Below are positions 31,953 through 44,445 of a stretch of DNA of 64,000 nucleotides, in pieces; position 1 is the stretch's first letter; the number at the start of each line of letters is the position of its first letter. The translations under genes were made by a program, and so were the position numbers. This DNA is from Papio anubis (Eukaryota > Chordata > Mammalia > Primates > Cercopithecidae), in NCBI RefSeq assembly GCF_008728515.1, contig NC_044995.1, forward strand, positions 39,203,536 to 39,267,535, in the 5' to 3' direction. The notes under the pieces are model-generated. The model made no database searches. It was not told the origin of the DNA and worked only from the letters and a program-made list of their open reading frames with translations.

Positions 31953-33498
31953 GTGGACATGGCCTGCAGGGTCCACATGCGACCCATTGGCCTGACCTGG
32001 GTCCTACAACTGACCCTGGCATGGATCCTGCTAGAAGCCTGTGGAGGGAGCCACCCACTCCAAGCCAGGTCCCAGCGACACCATGGGCTGGCAGCTGATC
32101 TGGGCAAAGGCAAGCTACACTTGGCAGGTGAGCACCCCAGACCCTGCCTCACCACCAACACCCAGAAACCCACACCTACCCTGCCATGGCAATGTTAGAA
32201 TTTCCTTATGAGAGGGGCCTAGCAGGGCCACGAAGGTGGGAGGCAGGGATAGTGCTGAAGAATGGTGGATAAGAATTAGACTGACTGGGTTCAAATTCAG
32301 CTCTGTCACTTTGTAACTATGTGACCCTGAGGAAGTCATCTAACCTCTCTGGGTCTCACATGGACCCCCAAAAAGAGAGAAATAACAAACATACCTCACA
32401 AAGCTGTTGTTAAGATTAAGCATATGAGCATATGAGCGGGGCTCGGTGGCTCACGTATGTAATCCCAACACTTTGGGAGGCCGAGGTGGGCAGATCACTT
32501 GAGGTCAGGAGTTTGAGACCAACCTGGCCAACATGGTGAAACCCCTGTCTCTACTAACAATACAAAAATTAGCTGGATGAGGTGGCATGCGCCTGAAATC
32601 CCAGCTACTTGGGAGGCTGAGGCACCAGAATTGCTTGAACCTGGGAGGTGGAGGTTGCAGTGAGCCAAGATCATGCCACTGCACTCCAGACTGGGCGACA
32701 GAGCAAGACCCTGTTTCAAAAGAAAGAAAGAAAAATAAAGGAAAAGGATTAAGCACATGTGTCACTACCAGGCACATGACAAATAAGTTGATTATTATAA
32801 ACAATAAATGATCATTACTACTTGAAGCTGCATTTGCATTCCAAAGGAAGGGTCTTAAGTTATGGGTTTGTGAGGATTGATGTAATTGGGGTCTCCCTTG
32901 TCCAGGGAATCCCCAGCCCTCAGTTCCCAAACCTTATCTGAGGATCCAAGACCCTGGCTCACAGGGTTCCCCTTTGCCAGGAACTTGTTGTCCCTCAGAG
33001 ATGGACGCAACAGAGATATCGGGCCCTGGGAACCATCCAGAACGCTGTGGAGTGCCGAGCCCCGAGTGAGTACAGCACCCTCCACTGTTTTCTCGCATAC
33101 TTTGCCCATTGCCCTGGAACTCCCCTCGGGTCCTAACCCATCCAAACCTCTCTCTCCCGATGTCTAGGTGTGAATCCTTCCTGGAACACCTCCAACGTGC
33201 CCTTCGCAGTCGCTTTCGCCTGCGGCTATTGGGGGTACGCCAAGCACAGCCGCTCTGCGAGGAGCTCTGCCAGGCCTGGTAGGACACGCGGGGGCAAGGG
33301 GCGTGGCTTGTGACTTGGGCGGGGGAGACGGCGGAGCCTGCAGTTCGCTTGGCCTTCTGTGTAAAGGGGAGTGGCCTCCAACAGGGCCAAGGTTTAAGAG
33401 ATGCAGCTTAATGTTTAGAGCCCAGGTAGAAGCCCCCAGTTTTTAAGATACCTGCCATATGGCGATGTGGCTTTTCATAGCCCTGAGATTTCTTTTTT

Positions 33499-33530
<32 letters not shown>

Positions 33531-36209
33531 TTGAGATGGAGTCTCACTCTGTCCCCTAGGCTGGAGTGCAGTGGTGCAATCTCGGCTCACTGCAACCTCC
33601 ACTTCCCAGGTTCAAGCGATTCTCCTGCCTCAGCCTCCTGAGTAGCTGGGATTACAGGCGCACACCACCACGCCTGGCTAATTTTTGTATTTTTAGTAGA
33701 GACGGGGTTTCACTATGTTGGTCAGGCTGGTCTCGAACTCCTGACCTCATGATCCTCCTGCCTCAGCTTCCCAAAGTGCTGGGATTACAGGTGTGAGCCA
33801 CCGCACCCGGCCTTTTTTTCTTTTTTTTAAGATAGAGTTTTGCTCTTGTTGCCTAGGCTGGAGTGCAGTGACACGATCTCGGCTCACTGCAACCTCAGCC
33901 TCCTGGGTTCAAGTGATTTTCCGGCCTCAGCATCCCTAGTAGCTGGGATTACATGCTTCCGTCACCACGTCTGGCTAAGTTTTGTATTTTTAGTAAAGAC
34001 GGTGTTTCACCATGTTGGCCAAGCTGGTCTCTAACTCCTGACCTCAGGTGATCTGCCTGTCTTGGCCTCCCAAAGTGCTAGGATTACAGGGGTGAGTCAC
34101 CATGCCCAGCCAGGCCCTGAGATTTCTTAAGGAGTGAGTCCTCCTGATTGAAAAGAGAAGGTAAAAGGGAGGGCGCCTGTAATCTCCGTCATTTGAGAGG
34201 TCAAGATAGGAGGATTGGTTGAGGCCAGGAGTCCAAGATCAGCCTGGACAACATGGCAAGACCCAGTCTCAACAAAAAATTTAAAAATTAATCAGACATG
34301 GGCCAGACGCAGTGGCTCACGCATGTAATCCCAGAACTTTGGGAGGCCAAGGTGGGCGGATCCCCTGAGGTCAGGAGTTTGAGACAAGACTGGCCAACAT
34401 GGCGAAACACTGTCTCTACTAAAAACACAAAAAAGAGCCAGGCATGGTGGTGGGCGCCTGTAATCCCAGCTACTCGGGAGGCTGAGGCAGAATTGTTTGA
34501 ACCTGGGAGGCAGAAGTTGCAGTGTGCAGAGATTGGGCCACTGCACTTCAGCCCAGGAGACAGAGCAGGACTCCATCTCAAAAAACAAAAAAAAAGAAAG
34601 TATTAATCGGACATGATGGTGCGTGCCTATAGTACCAGGTACTTGAGACACTGAGGTGGAAGGATTGCTCGAGCCCGGGAGGTCAAAGCTGCCATAAGCC
34701 ATGATTGCGCCACTGCATTCCAGTTTGAGTCACAGAACAAGACCCTGTCTCAAAAATAAATAAAAGGAAAATGAAAGAGTGGGAAAATATGAGGGACTGG
34801 CCCGTAACAAATGGTCTGAGGTCTGCAGGGACGAGGCCAGTTGTGACATGGCCCAGAGTATGGAAAGATCTGATAGAATATGGGGTGGGATGAAATCTGG
34901 AGAGATGGAGTTAGCAGGGGAGTGGTTCTAAGAGGCGGGGCCTGGATCCCAGCGGGGGACACATACTGAACACAGTCTAGAAGAACCGGAATCCCGCTGG
35001 CATGTAGCTACAAAAGCTTTACCCACCTCTCCACTCGCCATCTCCAGGTTTGCCAACTGCGAAGATGATATCACCTGTGGCCCGACTTGGCTCCCACTCT
35101 CAGAAAAAAGGGGCTGTGAGCCTAGCTGCCTTACCTATGGACAGGTGAGCGTGAGGCAGAAGGTGAAGAGAAGAGACTGAGATCCTCTCTACCAAGTTCT
35201 TTATTTTTTTTCTGAGACAGAGTTTCATTCTTGTTGCCCAGGCTGGAGTGCAGTGGCACAATCTCTGCTCGCTGCAACCTCTGCCTCCCGGGTTCAAGTG
35301 ATTCGCCTGCCTCAGCCTCCCGAGTAGCTGGGATTACAGGCATTCGCCACCATGCCCAGCTAATTTTTGTATTTTTAGTAGAGTCAGAGTTTCACCATAT
35401 TGGCCATACTGGTCTCGAACTCCTGACCTCAGGTGATCCGCCCGCCTCGGCCTCCCAAAGTGCTGGGATTGCAGGCATGAGCTACTGCCCCTGACCCCCA
35501 CCAAGTTCTTTCTTACCGTGTCTAGACCCCAGAGACCGGATTGGCACTCCCCAGGTCCCTACTCCAACCCTTCCCTAGCCCAACCTCCCATTGGGTTGCG
35601 CCCTTTGACTCCAAAAGCTCCCTAAGTCCAGATTTGCCCTTCCCAAGAAACCATCCCTGCTCTGGGTCCATCCAGTTTACCATGGAGGACCCAGAAGCCG
35701 TCACCCTCTACAAAACCCCAGCCTTGATACAGACCTCTCTGCGCGCCCCCCGACTGCCCCAACCCTGATTCATCCTGCTAGGGCCCAGTAAGAACATTTA
35801 CACTCCCCAAGCACCTGCCACCACTCTGGCCCCGCACACAGACTCCCAAACTGCACACTCCGCCTCTGACCCCAATCCCAAAGGAACTTACAGACTTTCC
35901 CTTCCCGAGGCCACGCCCCTGGGAGAAAGCCATGCCCCTCTGGACTCCGCCCACTACGGCCCTAACTCCACTTTTTCGTAGACCTTCGCAGACGGGACGG
36001 ATCTTTGTCGCTCGGCTCTGGGCCACGCTCTGCCGGTGGCCGCTCCTGGAGCCCGTCACTGCTTCAATATCTCCATCTCGGCGCTACCTCGTCCCCGACC
36101 AGGACGGCGGGCCCGGGAAGCTCCCTCCTGGCGTTCCCGCCGCCCTCGCACCTCCATCCTGGACGCTGCGGGCAGCGGGAGTGGCAGTGGAAGCGGCAGC
36201 GGCCCCTAG
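31953..36209 (+). CDS. RTBDN: RTBDN, retbindin (complete, 229 residues)
   Basis: Five plus-strand coding exons join to 690 nt ending TAG at 36,209. This is human retbindin length, and the body matches human retbindin as I recall it. Known role: a photoreceptor-secreted, folate-receptor-like protein that binds riboflavin and flavins in the interphotoreceptor matrix. Seen: a secretion signal after MRPIG (hydrophobic LTWVLQLTLAWILLEA), paired cysteines typical of the folate receptor fold (TCCPSEM, CGVPSPECESF, CEELCQAW, NCEDDITCGPTW, GCEPSCLTYG, LCRS, HCFNIS), an N-glycosylation sequon NIS, an Arg/Pro-rich stretch and a C-terminal Gly-Ser tail. The start is taken at ATG 31,959 (MACRVHM; human MDCRVHM from memory). 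Codons from 31,953 are open upstream, which allows a longer isoform. Confidence 0.96.
31959..32127 (+). CDS. RTBDN: RTBDN coding exon 1 (residues 1-56, signal peptide)
   Basis: The exon starts at acceptor cttatctcag|GTG (31,953), ATG at 31,959, donor GCAG|gtgagc. A second in-frame ATG at 31,977 (MRPIGLTW) also sits directly before the signal peptide. Confidence 0.92.
32270..32800. mobile_element. MIR split by plus-strand Alu in RTBDN intron
   Basis: MIR (gggttcaaattcagctctgt) resumes after Alu 32,438-32,747; approximate duplication gattaagcatatg. Confidence 0.85.
32981..33065 (+). CDS. RTBDN: RTBDN coding exon 2 (residues 57-84)
   Basis: Acceptor tttgccag|GA, donor CCCGA|gtgagt; reads TCCPSEMDATEISGPGNHPE then RCGVPSP. 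85 nt, phase 1 to 2. Confidence 0.93.
33168..33278 (+). CDS. RTBDN: RTBDN coding exon 3 (residues 85-121)
   Basis: Acceptor tgtctag|G, donor CCTG|gtagga; reads CESFLEHLQRALRSRFRLRL to CEELCQA. 111 nt. Confidence 0.95.
33493..34113 (-). mobile_element. Two reverse Alus in RTBDN intron
   Basis: 33,493-33,812 and 33,813-34,113, bounded together by duplication ccctgagatttctt. Confidence 0.92.
34165..34770 (+). mobile_element. Alu nested in an older Alu
   Basis: Old Alu 34,165-34,300 and 34,598-34,770 split by Alu 34,301-34,597; duplication attaatcagacatg / attaatcggacatg. Confidence 0.93.
35048..35144 (+). CDS. RTBDN: RTBDN coding exon 4 (residues 122-154)
   Basis: Acceptor catctccag|G, donor ACAG|gtgagc; reads WFANCEDDITCGPTWLPLSE then KRGCEPSCLTYGQ. 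97 nt, ends in phase 0. Confidence 0.95.
35203..35495 (-). mobile_element. Alu 59 bp downstream of an RTBDN exon
   Basis: Target duplication accaagttcttt; close to the donor at 35,144. Confidence 0.92.
35982..36209 (+). CDS. RTBDN: RTBDN coding exon 5 and stop (residues 155-229)
   Basis: Acceptor tttttcgtag|ACC; reads TFADGTDLCRSALGHALPVA, CFNISIS, then Arg/Pro-rich sequence and (GS)n-GP before TAG. Confidence 0.95.
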   Translation, partial: TFADGTDLCRSALGHALPVAAPGARHCFNISISALPRPRPGRRAREAPSWRSRRPRTSILDAAGSGSGSGSGSGP

Positions 36210-36415
36210 CGGACGCGTGGCCCCGAGTTGGGGGAGGGTCCCTTCCCCCAGCCCTGCCCCTCAGAACACCCAGAACCCCACCCCTCGCCCTCTCGGCCTT
36301 CTATAATAGTTTTGAGATGTCTGTCCCTCCTCCCTGGAACTCCAGAGACTCACCCCTCTCCAGGTTATCCCAGAAATGACCCAACTCTCTCTCTCACTTT
36401 TCCCTCTCCCCTTTG

Positions 36416-36421
36416 AATAAA
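36416..36421 (+). terminator. RTBDN: RTBDN polyadenylation signal
   Basis: AATAAA about 205 nt after the stop, followed by a GT-rich stretch (gtgatgtgtgtggctg) near 36,440 suiting the downstream element. Confidence 0.85.
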
Positions 36422-36736
36422 GTCGCCAGCTAGAGCATGTGATGTGTGTGGCTGCTTCTTGGGGAAATAAGTGGGAAGGAGAATTGCCAGAAAGTAACAG
36501 ATGTCTCACGTCTAATCCTCAGATCCTAGAAGTAGTGACTGATTCATACTACAGTGTAAATGATGGATGGCCTGTGCCCTAGAGCAGTCAACATAACTTG
36601 GAACACCCAGGTGTTGGAAATGGAGAGGGGGTCAGAACAGGGGCTGACAAGGGCAGGAGGGGTTCCTTCCCACTGTGTGCCACCAGGGCTCCCAAAAAGC
36701 TGCCTAAGTTGTATAGGCCTCAAGACACACTTCAAG

Positions 36737-38302
36737 GCCGGGTGCAGAGGCTCGTGCCTGTAATCCCAGCAATTTCACAGGCCAAGGTGGTTGCATTGCT
36801 TGAGCCCAGGAGTTCAAAGCCAGGCTTGGCAATACAGTGAGAACCTGTCTCTACCAAAACAAAACAAAAAGAAAATTTTAAATTGGCCCAGTGTAGTGGT
36901 GCGTGCCTGTATTCCTACCTGCTCAGCAGGCTGAGGCAGGAAGATCGCTTGAGCTCAGTTCAGGGCTGCAGTGAGCCATGATCACACCACTGTACTCCAG
37001 CCTGGGTGACACAGTGACAGCCTGTCTCAAATAAAAAATAATAAGACATGCAGACACAGAATACCAAACTGGCCATGGTAGTATGTGCTGAACTCCCAAC
37101 TACTTGGGAGGCTGAGGTAAGAAGATCACTTGACCCCAGGAATTCGAGGCTACAGTAAGCTATAATCCTGCCACTGTACTGCAGCCTGGGCAAAAGCCAG
37201 ACCCCAATTTTTTTTTTTTTTTTTTTTTTTTTGAGACAGAGTTTCGCTCTTGTTGCCCAGGCTGGAGTGCAATGGCAGGATCTCAGCTCACTGCAACCTC
37301 CACCTGCCAGGTTCCAGTGATTCTCCTGCCTCAGCCTCCCTAGTAGCTGGGATTACAGGTGTCTGCCACCAAGCCCGGCTAATTTTTTGTATTTTTAGTA
37401 GAGACGGGGTTTCACCATGTTGGTCAGGATGGTCTCAAATTCTTGACTTCAGGTGATCAGCCCACCTCGGCCTCCCAAAGTGCTAAGACTACACGCATGA
37501 GCCACCATGCCACGCCCTTTTTCTTTTTTTGGGACAGAGTCTAGCTTTGTCTCCCAAGCTGAAGTGTAGTGGTGCAATCTTGGCAAACTGCAACCTCAGC
37601 CTCCTGGGTTCAAGTGATTCTCGTACCTCAGCCTCCAGAGTAGCTGGGATTGCAGGCACACACCACCACATATGGCTAATTTTTGTATTTTTAGTACAGA
37701 TGGGGTTTCGCCATGTTGGCCAGGCTGGTCTCAAATTCCTGACTTTGGTGATCCACCCACCTCGGCCTCCCAAAGTGCTGGGATTACAGACATGAGTCAC
37801 CATGCCTGTCCAAGACCCCATATTATACATATACAGACTACAGAGTTTGGTGACAATGACCCTGTGTAGTGTCCACCTGTGTTCACAATCCAGCTCTACC
37901 ACTTACTTACGCTGTAACTTCCGTTTCACACATTGCCCAGCTTGAGCCTCAATTTCTTCATCTTTAAAATGGGAATGTGGGCTGGGCATGGTGTCTCATG
38001 CCTGTAATCCCAGCACTTTGGGAGGCTGAGGCAGGCAGTGCATTCACTTGAGTCCAGGAGTTCAAGACCAGCCCGGCCAACATAGCGAAAATCCATCTCT
38101 ACCAAAGATACAAAAATTAGCCAGGCGTGGTGGCACATGCATGTAATCCCAGTTTCTTGGGAGGCCGAGGTGGGATAATCACTTGAACCCAGGAGATAGA
38201 GGTTGTGGTGACCTGAGATAGTACCACTGCACTACAGCCTGGGTGAGAGAGTGAGACCTTGTCTCAAAAAGAAAAATTAAAATAAAATAAATAAAATAAA
38301 AT
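36737..38302. mobile_element. Alu cluster and MIR downstream of RTBDN
   Basis: Alus 36,737-37,048 (+), 37,070-37,207 (+), 37,208-37,516 (-), 37,517-37,811 (-), 37,980-38,302 (+); MIR 37,840-37,978 resuming after 38,303. No gene seen. Confidence 0.88.
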
Positions 38303-38344
38303 GGAAATGAGTTCCTTTCACAGAATTGAGAAAGAATTCAGTGA

Positions 38345-39420
38345 GTTAGTGCAAGTTTTTCTGCTTATCTAACACTGCATACCAAGCAACTCCAATATAG
38401 TGATGATAAAAAAAGTCACTAGCCTGGGCACGGTGGCTCATGCCTGTAAGTCCAGCACTTTGGGAGGCCGAGGCGGGCGGATCACAAGGCCAGGAGATCA
38501 AGACCATCCTGGCTAACATGGTGAAAGCCCATCTCTACTAAAAATACAAAAAATTAGCCGAGCGTGGTGGCGGGCACCTGTAGTCCCAGCTACTAAGGAG
38601 GCTGAGGATGGAGAATCACTTGAACCCGGGAAGCAGAGGTTGCAGTGAGCCGAGATCATGCCACTGCACCCCACCCTGGGTAACAGAGCCAGACTCCGTC
38701 TCAAAAACAAAACAAAAAAAACCCCAGCACTTTTGGAGGCCGAGGCAGGTGAATCACGAGGTCAGGAGTTCAAGACCAGCCTGATCAACATGGTGAAACA
38801 CCACCTAGACTAAAAATACAGAAAATTAGCCAGGTGTGGTGGTGGTGCATGCCTGTAATCCCAGCTACTCAGGAGGCTGAGGCAGGAGAATCGCTTGAAC
38901 CCAGGAAGCAGAGGTTGCAGTGAGCCAAGATCACGCCCTAACACTCCAGCCTCCTGGGTGACAGAGCGAGACTCCATCTCAAAAAAAAAAAAAAAAAAAA
39001 GTCACTATCTTTCATGGTTCTGGGGTTTGACTCAGTCCAGCCTGGCAGTTCTTCCTGAAGACCTGTCATGTACTTGCAGACAGTGGCTGGGGCTGGAATC
39101 ACGTTGAAGTCTTCCTCGCTCACATATCTGCTAGTTGGCGTTGGCTGTTGTCTTCAACTTCTGCTGGGGCTATTTGCCAGAATATCTGCACATGGCCCCT
39201 CTGTGGCTTGGGCTTCCTCTCAACATGGCAGCTACGATCTAAGGGAAATGTCCCAAGAGAGCAAGCCAAGTGGGAGTTCAGTTTTGATGACTTAACTTTG
39301 GAATTAACACAGTGTGACATCTCTTTCTACTCACTACAGGGAGTCACTGAAGCCAGCTCATATTCAAGGAGAGGCATCATAGACTCCACCTCCAATGGGA
39401 GGGATGTCAAATAAAATGCT
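38345..39420. mobile_element. Old interspersed repeat split by two Alus
   Basis: Flanks 38,345-38,420 and 39,001-39,420 resemble a common ancient repeat (caacatggcagct; cccaagagagcaagcc; tccacctccaatgggaggg) whose family I cannot name. Alus 38,423-38,721 and 38,722-39,000 (+) with duplication aaaaagtcacta. Confidence 0.6.
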
Positions 39421-39580
39421 TAGAAAGTGTGGCACGTAATTATCACTCAATGAATGTAGACACCATCTATTATGATTGTTTCTTGTGGATGATGTTACAT
39501 ACTGGGTTATTGATGTTATAGACTGTGTTATTGTGACAAGGAAGAGGAACAAGCATTGAAGGAAGAAAAGTAAAGCAAGT

Positions 39581-41400
39581 CTTTTTTTTTTTTTTTTGAG
39601 ACAGAGTCTCACTCTGTCACCCAGGCTGGAGTGCAGTGGCACGATCTCAGCTCACTTGCAAGCTCAGCCTCCCGAGTAGCTGGGATTACAGGCGTCCGCC
39701 ACCATGCCTGGCTAATTTTTTGTATTTGTAGTAGAGACAGGGCTTCACCATGTTAGCCAGGATGGTCTCAATCTCCTGACCTCATGATCCGCCCACCTCG
39801 GCCTCCCAAAGTGCTGGAATTACAGGCATGAGCCACCGGGCCCAGCCCAAGTAAAGCAAGTCTTTAAAGGATCGCCAGTCAGATAATCAAGCTGTGGAGG
39901 ACATCCCAAGTGAAAGGCCTGGAGATTTCATGTTCTGGGAACTCTGAGCTGACCAGGAAGCCTGGGATAGACCATGGGAGATGGGGTCTGGTCCTGGAAG
40001 ACACTGGATGCCAGGCAGAGGCACTTGAATCTGAGGATAGAGTGTGATGTACCAGGAGTGGTGGCTCACACCTGTAATTCTAGCATTTTGGGAGGCTGAG
40101 GCAGATGGATTCTTTGAGGTCAGGAGTTCCAGACCACCCTGGGCCACATGGTGAAACCCCACCTCTACTAAAATTTTAAAAAATTAGCCAGGCATGGTGG
40201 CACACGCCTGTAGACCCAGCTACTTGGGAGGCTGAGGTGGGAGGATTGTTTGAGCCCAGGAGGTGGAGGTTGCAGTAAGCTGTCATTGCACTGCTGCCCT
40301 CCAGCCGGGGCAACAAAGGGAGATGGTATCTCAAAAAAAAAAGAGAGCGACAGGGTGTGATGCAAGGTTTGGCAGCTCGTGGCTATAGTCTCAGCTACTT
40401 GGGAGGCTGAGGTGACGGTATTGCTTGAGGCCAGGAGTTTGGGAACAGCATGGGCACCACAGCCAGACCTCATCTCCAAAATACAAAAAGAAATTAGGCT
40501 GGACAAAATTAGGCAGGACAGCTCACACCTGTAATCCCAAGACTTTGGGAGGCTGAAGTAGGATAATAGCTTGAAGCCAGGAGTTCAAAATCAGCTTGGG
40601 CAACATAGTGAGACCTCATCTCTACCAAAAAAAAAAAAAAAAAAAAAAAAAACCCACACACACACACACACACACAAACAAAAAAAATTAGCGAGGCGCT
40701 ATAGTTTGTGCCTGTAGTCCCAGATACTCAGGACCTCATTTGGAAAAGGAAATATGTGAGAGCCATAGGTTTTTTGGTTTTTTAGACGCAGTCTCACTGT
40801 TGTCACTTAGGCTGGAGTGCAGTGGCATGATCTTGGCTCACTACAACCTCTGCCTCCCAGGTTCAAGCGATTCTCCTGCCTCAGCTTCCTGATTAGCTGG
40901 GATTACAGGCACCTGCCACCACACCTGGCTAATTTTTATACTTTTAGTAGAGACGGGTTTTTGCCATGTTGGCCAGGCTGGTCTTGAACTCCTGACCTCA
41001 GGTGATCCACCTGCCTCAGCCTCTCAAAGTGCTGGAATAAGAGGCGAGAGCCACCATGCCCGGCCTTGAGTTTTTTTGTTTTTGTTTTTGAACAGGGTCT
41101 CACTCTGTTGTTCAGGCTTTGAAGTGCAGTGGTGCAATCTTGGTTCACTGCAGCCTCAACGTCTCAGGCTCAAGTGATCCTCCCACCTCAGCTCCCCAAG
41201 TATCTGGGACTACAGGCGCTCACCACCACACCCAGCTATTTTGTGTGTGTGTGCGTGTGCGTGTGTGAGACGGAGTTTTGCTCTTTTCACCCAGGCTGGA
41301 GTGCAATGGCACGATCTCGGCTCACCGCAACCTCTGCCTCCTGGGTTCAAGCGATTCCTCTGCCTCAGCCTCCCGAGTAGCTGGGATTACAGGTATGGGG
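39581..41400. mobile_element. Alu cluster
   Basis: 39,581-39,847 (-, duplication aagtaaagcaagtctt); plus-strand 40,050-40,350, 40,355-40,497, 40,510-40,735 with a CA run at 40,653-40,674; minus-strand 40,770-41,064 and 41,071-41,400 containing a GT run. Confidence 0.87.
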
Positions 41401-42005
41401 TTTCTCCATTTTAATGGTCTTGAGGCTGCACGGCCTCTGATCCTTGCAGCCTCCCAAAGTCGCAGGATTACGAAGCGGGGAGCCACAGTGTTTAGCCAAG
41501 ACCCTCTTTTGTTGTTTTGGGAGCGAAGTCTCCTCTTATCCCAGGCTGGAGTGTAGTGGTGTGATCTCGGCTCACTGCAACCTCTGCCTTCCCGGGTTCA
41601 AGCGATTCTCTTGCCTCAGCCTCTCAAGTAGCTGGGGCAGAGCCTGCCACCAGGCCTGTGGTTAATTTTGTATGTATTTTTAGTGTAGGTGGGGGTTTTA
41701 CCATGTTGGCCAGGCTGGTCTAGAACTCTGACCTCAGGTGTTCCACCGCTTCAGCCTCTCCCAAAGTGCTGGGATTACAGGCGTGAGTCACTGCACCCAG
41801 ACAGCCTGTTTCTTTGAGAACGGAGTCTCGCTCTGTGGGCTGGGTGCAGTGGCCTTGATCTCGGCTCACTGCAAGCTCCCCTCGGGTTCCGCCATTCTCC
41901 GCCTCAGCCTCGGTAACTAGGCTTGATTTTGTATTTTTAGTGAAAACGAGGTTTCACCATGTTGGCTGAGATGGTCTCGATCTCTGACCTCGTGAGGCGG
42001 CCTCC
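41395..42005 (-). mobile_element. Error-like reverse Alus
   Basis: Recognisable Alu text with many 1-6 base losses at otherwise invariant places. Confidence 0.75.
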
Positions 42006-42197
42006 CAAAATAGCAGGCAGCGGCCACAACCCTGTTTCTTAACAAAACCCTCAAAAACATGATACTGGGGATCTTGAGCAGATCAGTGTGGAACCCTGGA
42101 CTCTCTCCAACTCCCATGTGAGCTTCATGCTGCTAGGATGGGGACCCAGCACTGAGTTCACACAAATTCAGACTGTTGTTAGAAGTAACATTTGCAG

Positions 42198-43572
42198 GCT
42201 GGGCGCAGTGGCTCATGCCTGTAATCCCAGCATTTTGGGAGGCTGAGGTGGGTGGATAACCTGAGGTCAGGAGTTCAAGACCAGCCTGGCCAACTAGGTG
42301 AAACCTCGTCTCTACTAAAAATATAAAACTTAGCTGGGAGTGGTGGCACATGCCTATAATTCCAGCTACTCGGGAAGCTGAGGCAGAATTGCTTAAACCT
42401 GGGAGGCAGAGGTTGCAGTGAGCTGAGATCACACCACTGCACTCCAGCCTGGGCGACAGAGCAAGACTCTATCTCCAGAAAAAAAAAAAAAAAGAAAGAA
42501 AAGAAATAACATTTACAGGCCACACGTTGTGACTGGTGGCTTTTACCTATAATGCTAGCATTTGGGGAGGCCAAGGCAGGAGACCACTTGAGCTCAGGAC
42601 TTCAAGACCCACCTCCCCTGACCCCCAGTGTCTATAAAAAGTCAAAGAAGGTGGAGTGCAATGGCTCACGCCTGTAATCCCAGAACTTTGGGAGGACAAG
42701 GCGGGCGGATCATGAGGTCAGGAGATCGAGACCATCCTGGCTAACACAGGGAAACCCTGTCTTTATTAAAAATGCAAAAAGTTAGCCAGGTGTAGTGGAA
42801 CGTGCTTGTAGTCCCAGATACTTGGGAGGATGAGGCAGAATAATTTATTGAACCTGGGAGGCGGAGATTGCAGGGAGCCAAGATCATGCCACCACACTCC
42901 AGCCTGGGAGACAAAGCAAGATTCTAACTCAAAAAAAAAAAGAAAAAAAAAAAATTAGCTGGGCGGGGTGGCGGGTGCCTATAATCCCAGCTACTCAGGA
43001 GTCTGAGGCAGGAGAATCACTTGAGCCAGGGAGGCAAAGGTTGCAGTGAGCCGAGATCCAGCCATTGCACTCTACCCTGGGCGATAGAGCAAGGCTCAGT
43101 CTCAAAAAATAAATAAATAAATTAATTAAAAAAAAAAAAAAAAAAAAAAACATAGAAAGGAAAAAAAAGAAATACAAAATTAGCCGGATGTGCTCACTTG
43201 AACCCAAGGAGGGAGGGTATTAGTGAGCTGAGGTGCCACAAACAAAAGCCTGAGCAGAGCAAGTCTTATTCCCAAAAAGAAAACAAAGTTTTTGAGACGG
43301 AGTCTCGGGCTTGTCGCCTGGTTGGAGTGCAGTGGCCGGATCTCAGCTCACTGCAGCCCGGGCCCCGGTTTACTTGCGCATTCCTGCCTCAGCCTCCCTG
43401 TGGTGAAGCTGGGATCATGGCCGCCTCGCTAGTTTTTTTTGTATTTTAGTAGAGATCGGGTTTCACCGTGAACCGCCAGGATGGTCTCTGATCTCCTGAC
43501 TCGCGGATCCTCTGGCCTGGCCTCGCCCTCCCAAAGTGCTGGGATTACAGGCTTGAGCCACCGCTACCGCCA
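42198..43572. mobile_element. Alu cluster
   Basis: Plus-strand 42,198-42,506, 42,515-42,645, 42,649-42,950, 42,951-43,160, 43,170-43,286; minus-strand AluY 43,287-43,572 with error-like damage. Confidence 0.83.
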
Positions 43573-43698
43573 GAAAAAATAAAAGCTTCTAAGTCAAATA
43601 ACAAAATAATAATAACAACAGGATGAGGGTTGGATAGAGGGTGTCTCTTGGGTGGAGACCAAACTCCCGAATGCCTCCTCTCACTGCCCTGCTCTTGG

Positions 43699-43994
43699 GC
43701 CTTTTTTTTTTTTTTTGAGACGGAGTCTTGCTCTGTTACCAGGCTGGAGCACAGTGGCTGCTATCTCAGCTCACAGAAACCTTCACCTCCCAGGTTCAAG
43801 TGATCCTGCTGCCTCAGCCACCGGAGTAGCTGTGACTACAGGCGCCCGCCACCACACCCAGCTAATTTTTGTATTTTTGGTAGAGATGGGGTTTCATCAT
43901 GTTACTGTGATAGTCTCCATCTCTTGACCTCATGATCCACCCACCTCAGCTTCCCAAAGTGCTGGGATTACAGGCGTAAGCCACGGCGCCTGGC
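43699..43994 (-). mobile_element. Alu
   Basis: Target duplication ctcttgggcctt on both sides. Confidence 0.92.
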
Positions 43995-44269
43995 CTCTTG
44001 GGCCTTCTTGAAGCCAGGTCTCCCATTTCTAGGCCTCTACACGTGCCCACTGCCTGAAACCCCCTCCATCCTCCAGTCCCTTATTCCACTGCATTCACCC
44101 CACAGACCTCTGCCAGTTGGTTCCTCAGGCTCTGAGACCCCCAGATCAGAGCTGGGTCCCCCATCATACATTACAACCAGGCACTCTAGCCTCCACTGTC
44201 CAAGGGCAGTTCTGGGATTCTGGCTGGCTAGGGCAGTGCTGGCTTCTGTGTCCAACACAGCATTTACGT

Positions 44270-44445
44270 GGAGTGGAGAAATGCTCTGTTTTGGGTCGAA
44301 TGGTCTCCCCCAATTCGTATGTTCAAGTCCTAACCCCTAGGATGTCAAAATGTGACTGTTTGGAGAGAGTGTGTTGAAAGGGGTAAAGTAAAATGAGTTA
44401 ATATTTGTGAGCTCTAATTCAATGACTATAAGAAATTAGGACACG
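44270..44445 (+). mobile_element. Old LTR-like repeat fragment
   Basis: gggtcgaatggtctcccccaa to agaaattaggacac resembles a common old interspersed repeat; family uncertain. 44,000-44,270 unassigned. Confidence 0.45.

Noticed and set aside
38995..39420. Possible processed pseudogene
   Set aside because: Sequence matches the style of a common old interspersed repeat and no coding homology is visible.
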